Source: Thermococci archaeon (lineage in GTDB: Archaea > Methanobacteriota_B > Thermococci > Thermococcales > Thermococcaceae). From it: 6,366 nt of DNA. The position numbers were made by a program, and so were the translations under genes. The DNA lies in contig QMUF01000092.1 of the NCBI GenBank assembly GCA_003663525.1, positions 1-6,366 on the forward strand, read 5' to 3'. This document shows, in pieces, positions 5,868 to 6,366 of the stretch. Below the pieces are notes generated by a model, which ran no database searches, was not told the origin of the DNA, and saw only the letters and a list, made by a program, of their open reading frames with translations. How positions within the stretch are numbered: the first letter of the stretch is position 1; the number at the start of each line of letters is the position of its first letter.

Positions 5868-6366
5868 ATTCCTTTCCATAATCATCCAAACGTGGAGACT
5901 TCCTAATTTTAATTTTTAATGTTCCTTCTTCATGAATAACCTCTAGCACTCTAGAAGCTGCCTCTTCTACTTGTAAGAGCAATGATCTTGTCGCTATATC
6001 TCTATTTATGAAATAAATTCCTACCCTCTCTTCATCACCAAAAACATACCGCGTATAATTTGTAGCATATAACTCAAATGCCTCTTTCCTTTCCTGCAGA
6101 TGCACAAGCTTTTCCATTCCGAAGATGAAGTACACTATATTTTTGTGGGTTTCATAGTATTCCCGAAGAATCTTAGAATACTTAGATGCGTATACTGTAA
6201 TATCTTGGTGGGGATCCAAATAACCTATTATCCTACCAAGCTTTATGTTCCCCCCTATTTTTATCACATCAAGGTTATGTATGAAAGATGTATCCTTGCC
6301 AGCAATATCAAGATTTAATTTTAACATTGATAAAATATCTAAAACATCTAGGACAAGTATATTATC
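5827..6366 (-). CDS. DUF257 family protein, C-terminal part (runs off the window)
   Basis: The frame is open from the window edge to a TAG at 5827-5829, giving 179 visible residues. An ATG at 6325-6327 is internal: the upstream codons read NILVLDVLDILSMLKLNLDI without a break and belong to the conserved protein, so the true start lies outside. The pattern (D-x-L-D-x-L early helix, then HNLDVIKIGGNIKLGRIIGYLD, then a long Y-x-K-I-L helix) matches the Thermococcales family DUF257, whose members are typically a little over 200 residues with a RecA/KaiC-like look; roughly 40 residues are missing here. Function is unknown. There is no membrane segment. The C terminus (KIPLEDLCHLKF) seems complete. 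The gene is convergent with the decayed operon and overlaps its reconstructed end by 41 bases, a reason to think its own sequence is under constraint. Confidence 0.62.
   Translation of the reverse strand, partial: DNILVLDVLDILSMLKLNLDIAGKDTSFIHNLDVIKIGGNIKLGRIIGYLDPHQDITVYASKYSKILREYYETHKNIVYFIFGMEKLVHLQERKEAFELYATNYTRYVFGDEERVGIYFINRDIATRSLLLQVEEAASRVLEVIHEEGTLKIKIRKSPRLDDYGKEFKIPLEDLCHLKF

Noticed and set aside
6100..6318. Plus-strand ORF opposite the DUF257 gene
   Set aside because: It is a shadow of the minus-strand frame, with low-complexity composition and no start signals.

Overview
The window looks like a piece of a hyperthermophilic euryarchaeal chromosome of the order Thermococcales (Pyrococcus / Thermococcus / Palaeococcus), from a member with AT-rich protein genes. 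The reasons are: a GC-rich archaeal-type 23S rRNA 3' end beside AT-rich coding DNA; a class I lysyl-tRNA synthetase close to the Pyrococcus enzyme; families common in Thermococcales (DUF366, DUF257, MDP-1-like phosphatase); AGA/AGG arginine and ATA isoleucine codon preference; GGTGA-type Shine-Dalgarno sites; and archaeal TATA-like boxes. Genus and species cannot be fixed from this sequence alone.

Layout. Positions 1 to about 437 are the 3' end of 23S rRNA, with no 5S gene following. Next come two overlapping plus-strand genes, an MDP-1-like HAD phosphatase (530-1042) and a DUF366 protein (1017-1583). The minus-strand gene 1584-2192 meets them stop-to-stop and encodes a small membrane protein of the dolichol kinase / phytol kinase / CTP-dependent lipid phosphotransferase family. 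A 305-bp gap (2193-2497) carries its promoter and ambiguous short ORFs. The class I lysS gene follows (2498-4078), ending in a T-rich terminator.

The accessory-looking part begins after lysS. Positions 4079-4255 hold a good TATA box and hairpins resembling IS200/IS605 (tnpB-type) transposon ends, with no transposase gene, so probably a relic or MITE-like element. It lies directly against the ribosome binding site of a two-gene unit. The first gene is a calcineurin-like metallophosphatase (4256-4868). The second is an unrecognised conserved-looking protein of about 332 codons (4868-5867), coupled to the first by TAATG. Both are broken: each carries one in-frame TGA, the second has a +1 shift at an A4 run, and the first probably has another at an A5 run next to its start. 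The protein sequence on either side of each lesion is otherwise intact, so this looks like recent decay of a whole operon (or clustered sequence errors). The last gene, on the minus strand and cut by the window edge, is a DUF257-type protein whose 3' end overlaps that of the decayed operon.

How the genes relate. The left part is translation (23S rRNA, LysRS) plus small housekeeping enzymes. I see no defence system, CRISPR array, tRNA or complete mobile element. The points most worth following up are the decayed operon beside a transposon-end relic, the metallophosphatase that lacks both ligands specific to one metal site, and two inverted repeats sitting at predicted transcription starts.
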